Shown here: piece after piece, positions 60,795 to 64,000 of the stretch
Layout of the letters: each line of letters opens with the position of its first letter
Numbering within the stretch: position 1 is the stretch's first letter
DNA from: CAKZNE01 sp964485405
GTDB taxonomy: Bacteria; Bacteroidota; Bacteroidia; Flavobacteriales; Schleiferiaceae
Reading direction: 5' to 3'
Length of the DNA: 64,000 bases
NCBI GenBank assembly: GCA_964485405.1
Contig: CAZAJG010000003.1
Coordinates: 1 to 64,000 of the forward strand
Notes under the pieces: generated by a model
Told to the model about the DNA's origin: nothing
What the model saw: only the letters and a program-made list of their open reading frames with translations
Database searches by the model: none
Position numbers and translations under genes: made by a program

Positions 60795-62143
60795 GCCGGT
60801 AGTTCAATTTTAAAGCAACTTCCATGCGTTTTACGCATATAATTTAGCTCTCCACCATGAGCGACAATTATGTTTTTGCTCAAGCTTAAGCCAATACCAG
60901 AACCATTTTCTTTGGTAGTAAAAAAGGGTAGGAAAATATCGGGTTCTATTTCCTCGTCAATGCCTTCCCCATTGTCTTCAAAAAGGAGGATGTAGTGGGT
61001 TGGGTTTTGATCAATCTGTATGTTGATTTCCGGTTTTTCGTTACCCTTACAAGCATCAATTGCATTTAATAGAAGGTTTAAAAACACCTGTTCTAGAAGT
61101 GTTGAATCTCCCTTTATGCGCAATCCATCTTTGGAAAAAGAGGCGTGAACTTGGATGTTATGTTGTTGTATGGTTTCTGAGAGTAGAAGGAGCAATTCAT
61201 CAACCACCGTTTTTATTTCAAAGCTTTCTTTTTTGGGTTGAGGAACCCTCGTTAGCTTGGTGTACTCATCTATAAAAGACATCAAACTTTTGCTTCTATT
61301 CTGGATCGTGGATAGTGACAATTCTATATCTTCAAAATCCTGAGCATTTATCTTATAGGTATGGCCTTCTTGTGTTTTCTTTTTTAGTAAGAGACCTAGG
61401 GTAGCGCTCAGAGACACTATTGGGCTCACCGAATTCATAATTTCATGGGTCAATACACGAATAAGCTTATGCCAAGATTCAATTTCCTTCTGCTCAAGCT
61501 CTTTGTGAATATTTTGAAAGCTATAAAAGGAGTAGTGGTTTTTGCTGATTTTCAAGCTCCTTCGAGTAACAAGTATTTGTTGAGACTTTTGGTTTGTATT
61601 CAGGCGTACAATTTTTCGCTCGTTATTCTGGAGATTCTCAAGTGTAACGGCAACCTCTGGAATTTTTGACGATAAGCGTTTCCAGTTTTTGTCTTCCGGT
61701 ACGTTCAATAAAGCTCTCAAGGCGGGGTTAGCGATGAGTACTTCTCCTTCTTCATCTATAGCCAAAATGCCTGTTTCTAGCTTAAGGATCATCTCATTGA
61801 AAAAGAGCAATTGTGCTTCCTTGTCAATTCGAGCCTCTTTCAACTTGCGAAGTAGCCGGTTTAAAGAGTGGTGTAGTTCATCAAAACCATTGCCTTGTTT
61901 CTGTTGGTTAAAGGCAAAGGCATAATCGTCCGATTCCGCTAGCTTTAAAAAATGGGTAATTTTCTTGTTGGTACTGGAAGTAAACCGAATAAAATCTACA
62001 GCTAGAAAAAGAAAGATAGCAAGGAAAAGAAGGGTGGTGAAATACCATCCCTTATCAAACAGAAAATAAGTAAAAGCCAGCATCACTCCTTGAAGCAGTA
62101 CTAAGCGTATCCAGAAATGTAGTTTGTATTTATTGTAGATCAT
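60791..62143 (-). CDS. NtrB-type sensor histidine kinase
   Basis: 450 residues. Two helices at about 13-28 and 35-52, a cytoplasmic PAS-like region about 110-205 (ILKLETGILAIDEEGEVLIAN), HisKA with phospho-His233 (RVLTHEIMNSVSPIVSL) and HATPase (NLLLNAIDACKGNEKPEI, FFTTKENGSGIGLSLSKNIIVAHGG). Partner of the NtrC-type regulator, overlapping it by 14 bases. Membrane-linked but with almost no periplasmic part, so it senses a membrane or cytoplasmic cue. Confidence 0.92.
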   Translation of the reverse strand: MIYNKYKLHFWIRLVLLQGVMLAFTYFLFDKGWYFTTLLFLAIFLFLAVDFIRFTSSTNKKITHFLKLAESDDYAFAFNQQKQGNGFDELHHSLNRLLRKLKEARIDKEAQLLFFNEMILKLETGILAIDEEGEVLIANPALRALLNVPEDKNWKRLSSKIPEVAVTLENLQNNERKIVRLNTNQKSQQILVTRRSLKISKNHYSFYSFQNIHKELEQKEIESWHKLIRVLTHEIMNSVSPIVSLSATLGLLLKKKTQEGHTYKINAQDFEDIELSLSTIQNRSKSLMSFIDEYTKLTRVPQPKKESFEIKTVVDELLLLLSETIQQHNIQVHASFSKDGLRIKGDSTLLEQVFLNLLLNAIDACKGNEKPEINIQIDQNPTHYILLFEDNGEGIDEEIEPDIFLPFFTTKENGSGIGLSLSKNIIVAHGGELNYMRKTHGSCFKIELPA

Positions 62144-63512
62144 ACTTTTCCATTTTGCGATAGAGTGTATTCCGGTTAATATTCAATTCACGAGCGGCCT
62201 TGCTCACATTACCCTGATGCTTTTGCATTGCCTGCTGAATGCAATACTTTTCTACTTCGTCTAATTTTAAACTAGGGAATACCGTGTTTTTCATCTTCTC
62301 GGGTTTGGCTTTAAGCTGAAGTTGTAGGTGCTCGGCTTCAATAGATGTATCGCAAAGAATCACAGCCCTTTCTATTATATGCTTGAGCTCTCTAATATTA
62401 CCTGGCCAGTGATAGGCATGGAGTAAATGCCATGCGGCTTCCGTTATGTCTACATTCGGTTTACGGTATTTTAGGGTAAAGGTTTTAAGAAACTGACTAG
62501 CCAATATTTTAAGATCCTCTTTTCGTTCACGTAGAGAAGGGATGTTTAATTCCACTGTATTTAGTCGAAACAATAAATCTTGACGAAAATTGCCATCCTC
62601 TGCAAGCTTGTGTAGGTTGCTATTGGTGGCAGAGATCAATCGAAAATCAACCGGTATTTGAATATTTCCACCTACCGGGTTAATTGTTTGGTCCTGCAGG
62701 GCGCTGAGTAGTTTAGCTTGTTGCAGTAGAGGTAAATTTCCAATCTCATCTAAAAAAAGAGTACCCTCATGAGCCATTTCTAACTTTCCCATTCGGTTTT
62801 CTTTGGCATCTGTAAAAGCCCCTTTTGTGTGACCAAAGAGCTCGCTTTCAAATAAGTTTGAGCTTAAAGCGCCAACATCTACTTTGATAAAGCTCCTAGC
62901 TTTTCGTTGCGATTTTTGATGTATGAAATGCGCTAAAACTTCTTTACCACAACCGTTTTCGCCTAGTATTAGAACATGAGCATCAGTATGGGCAATACGT
63001 TCTGCACTTTTCAAAACCTGCATCATTTTGGGCGATAGAGTTTCCAAAGCCAACTCTTTCTCTGATATCCTTTGGTTTAGTTGTTCGTTTACCGATTGTA
63101 GTCTGTGGATTTCTTTTCTGGATTCTTGAAGCTCTAAAGCCCGAATTAAGGTAGAGAGTAAGCGTTCATTTTTCCAGGGTTTTACCAAAAAATCAGCTCC
63201 TCCTCTTTTTAAAGCTTCCACGGCAATTTCCACATTTCCGTAGGCTGTAAGTAGAATCACCACAGTTTCCGGCCTGGTTTCCTTTATAAAGTTCAGCCAA
63301 TACAAGCCTTCTTTGCCATCGTTTACCCCTTTTCTAAAGTTCATATCTAGTATAATGGCATCAAATCTATTTTCACTGAGTAGAGTGGATAAACTGGATG
63401 GATTTTCTGCTGTTTCTATCCGTTCAACATGATGTTTTAAATAGAGAGACAGAGAGGTGAGGATGTCTGGATTATCATCCAATATTAATATAGAAGCTTT
63501 GATTTTTTGCAT
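62130..63512 (-). CDS. NtrC-family sigma-54-dependent response regulator
   Basis: 460 residues from the ATG at 63512. The frame is open to 63581 but those residues cover the palindromic sites and look non-coding. Receiver with Asp56 (AIILDMNFRKG), AAA+ domain with Walker A GENGCGKE (184-191), the sigma-54 contact loop as GAFTDA (231-236, family consensus GAFTGA), and a Fis-type HTH at the C-terminus (VSKAARELNINRNTLYRKM). Activates RpoN promoters. Divergent from the efflux adaptor gene, its probable target. Confidence 0.94.
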   Translation of the reverse strand: MQKIKASILILDDNPDILTSLSLYLKHHVERIETAENPSSLSTLLSENRFDAIILDMNFRKGVNDGKEGLYWLNFIKETRPETVVILLTAYGNVEIAVEALKRGGADFLVKPWKNERLLSTLIRALELQESRKEIHRLQSVNEQLNQRISEKELALETLSPKMMQVLKSAERIAHTDAHVLILGENGCGKEVLAHFIHQKSQRKARSFIKVDVGALSSNLFESELFGHTKGAFTDAKENRMGKLEMAHEGTLFLDEIGNLPLLQQAKLLSALQDQTINPVGGNIQIPVDFRLISATNSNLHKLAEDGNFRQDLLFRLNTVELNIPSLRERKEDLKILASQFLKTFTLKYRKPNVDITEAAWHLLHAYHWPGNIRELKHIIERAVILCDTSIEAEHLQLQLKAKPEKMKNTVFPSLKLDEVEKYCIQQAMQKHQGNVSKAARELNINRNTLYRKMEKYDLQ

Positions 63513-63541
63513 AGAAGAAACTGAAATACAAACATAAGAAG

Positions 63542-63580
63542 TGTTCGAATGCGAACAATGGACTGTCGCGAAATTGAACA
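63542..63580. promoter_or_regulatory. Tandem activator sites between NtrC-type regulator and efflux gene
   Basis: Perfect palindrome TGTTCG-AATG-CGAACA (63542-63557) and a degenerate second copy TGTC...GAACA (63564-63580) about 22 bases on, i.e. two helical turns. Larger arms AAGTGTTC/GAACACTT (63539-63583) bracket both. They lie about 110-150 bases before the adaptor ATG, as expected for a sigma-54 enhancer. A TGGTATA at 63645-63651 is a possible -24 element, but its -12 part is not a match. Confidence 0.5.
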
Positions 63581-63691
63581 CTTTTAAAGTTTACCTGTGT
63601 CTGTTTTTGATTTAAGTGCTTGATTTTTAAAGCCTTGGTTTTTATGGTATAAAATTCCCTTTTTCAGGAACATCAACAGCTTAGTTTATCT

Positions 63692-64000
63692 ATGGATAAA
63701 AGAATAGAAGGGAGCAAAAAGAAACTGAGGCGAAAGCTGATTATTCGGATTACGGTGTTAATCGTTTTTCTCTCTTTTGGTGTTTGGGCTATTTCTAGCT
63801 CAGGAAAATCACATCGATTGGAGAAGGGACGTTTAAGAACGGGAAAGATTATTGAGGGAGTGTTTGATGATGTGATACCGATTCAGGGAAATATTGAGCC
63901 GGTACAATCCTTTTTTCTGGATGCCATTGAAGGAGGTACGGTGCAGGAGGTTTATGTAGAGGCTGGAAAAAATGTAAAAGCAGGGGACTCCTTATTGCGT
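63692..64000 (+). CDS. Efflux periplasmic adaptor (HlyD/MacA type), partial
   Basis: First 103 codons of a gene that runs off the window. Basic start (MDKRIEGSKKKLRRKL), a transmembrane helix at about 17-36, then GKIIEGVFDDVIPIQGNIEPVQSFFLDAIEGGTVQ and VEAGKNVKAGDSLLR, the lipoyl-like segment of RND/ABC membrane-fusion proteins. It should link an inner-membrane transporter to an outer-membrane channel. Divergent from the NtrC-type regulator with tandem palindromes between them. Confidence 0.82.
   Translation, partial: MDKRIEGSKKKLRRKLIIRITVLIVFLSFGVWAISSSGKSHRLEKGRLRTGKIIEGVFDDVIPIQGNIEPVQSFFLDAIEGGTVQEVYVEAGKNVKAGDSLLR

Noticed and set aside
1..64000. CRISPR array, tRNA, rRNA, IS element or prophage
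   Set aside because: I looked for repeated spacers, T-loop consensus GTTCRAATC, rRNA-like segments, transposase motifs and phage genes in the intergenic regions and saw none.

Overview
The window is a gene-dense, AT-rich chromosomal segment from a Bacteroidota bacterium, most likely order Flavobacteriales. The evidence is consistent: two secreted proteins with type IX secretion (T9SS) C-terminal domains, a carboxypeptidase-regulatory/TonB-plug receptor, LytS/LytTR two-component pairs, TAnnTTTG-type -7 promoter boxes, few Shine-Dalgarno sequences, and Bacteroidota-specific families (the mis-named 'asparagine synthetase B' family, DUF6515, free-standing PASTA protein). I see no rRNA, tRNA, prophage, insertion sequence or CRISPR array, so this looks like core chromosome.

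Layout. 0-9.4 kb: two overlapping hypothetical genes and a divergent secreted protein around a palindromic site, the DnaB helicase with a downstream GATase-like protein, a lipoprotein, a T9SS-exported endonuclease I and accA. 9.4-23 kb: a tgt-lptG-EamA operon, a glycosyltransferase-rsmG pair, a small XRE regulator, two tandem di-heme cytochrome c peroxidase lipoproteins, a PASTA / T9SS-cargo / RluD operon, and a LuxC-type acyl-CoA reductase divergent from a 2[4Fe-4S] ferredoxin. 23-30 kb: fbp, two lipoproteins, a chimeric von Willebrand A protein, and three tandem mini-proteins, each a signal peptide, one carboxypeptidase-regulatory-like domain and a C-terminal membrane anchor. 30-37 kb: DUF6515 protein, SDR oxidoreductase, SulP transporter with a small leader-encoded protein, DUF1361 membrane protein, and a two-gene unit pairing a GshB-like ATP-grasp ligase with an N-formylglutamate-amidohydrolase/MATCAP-like zinc peptidase fusion. 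37-45 kb: Spy-like chaperone, tandem outer-membrane barrels, mfd, and two lipoproteins, one built of two RskA-type domains. 45-55 kb: an OmpR-type two-component system divergent from a TonB receptor operon that carries a LytS/LytTR pair, meeting tail-to-tail a second LytS/LytTR pair led by a LiaF-like protein. 55-64 kb: a ~0.9 kb gene-free stretch with strong hairpins and terminators, serC-serA, lysA and a GNAT acetyltransferase, then an NtrC-type two-component system divergent from a truncated efflux adaptor gene.

Best candidates for undescribed biology: the ATP-grasp ligase plus FGase/MATCAP-like peptidase unit (34.2-37.2 kb), which looks like an add/remove pair for an amino acid or peptide modification; the vWA/TonB-plug chimera with its three mini-proteins (26.0-29.8 kb); and the structured gene-free region at 56.0-56.8 kb. 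Functional statements are from motif recognition only; no database search was run.
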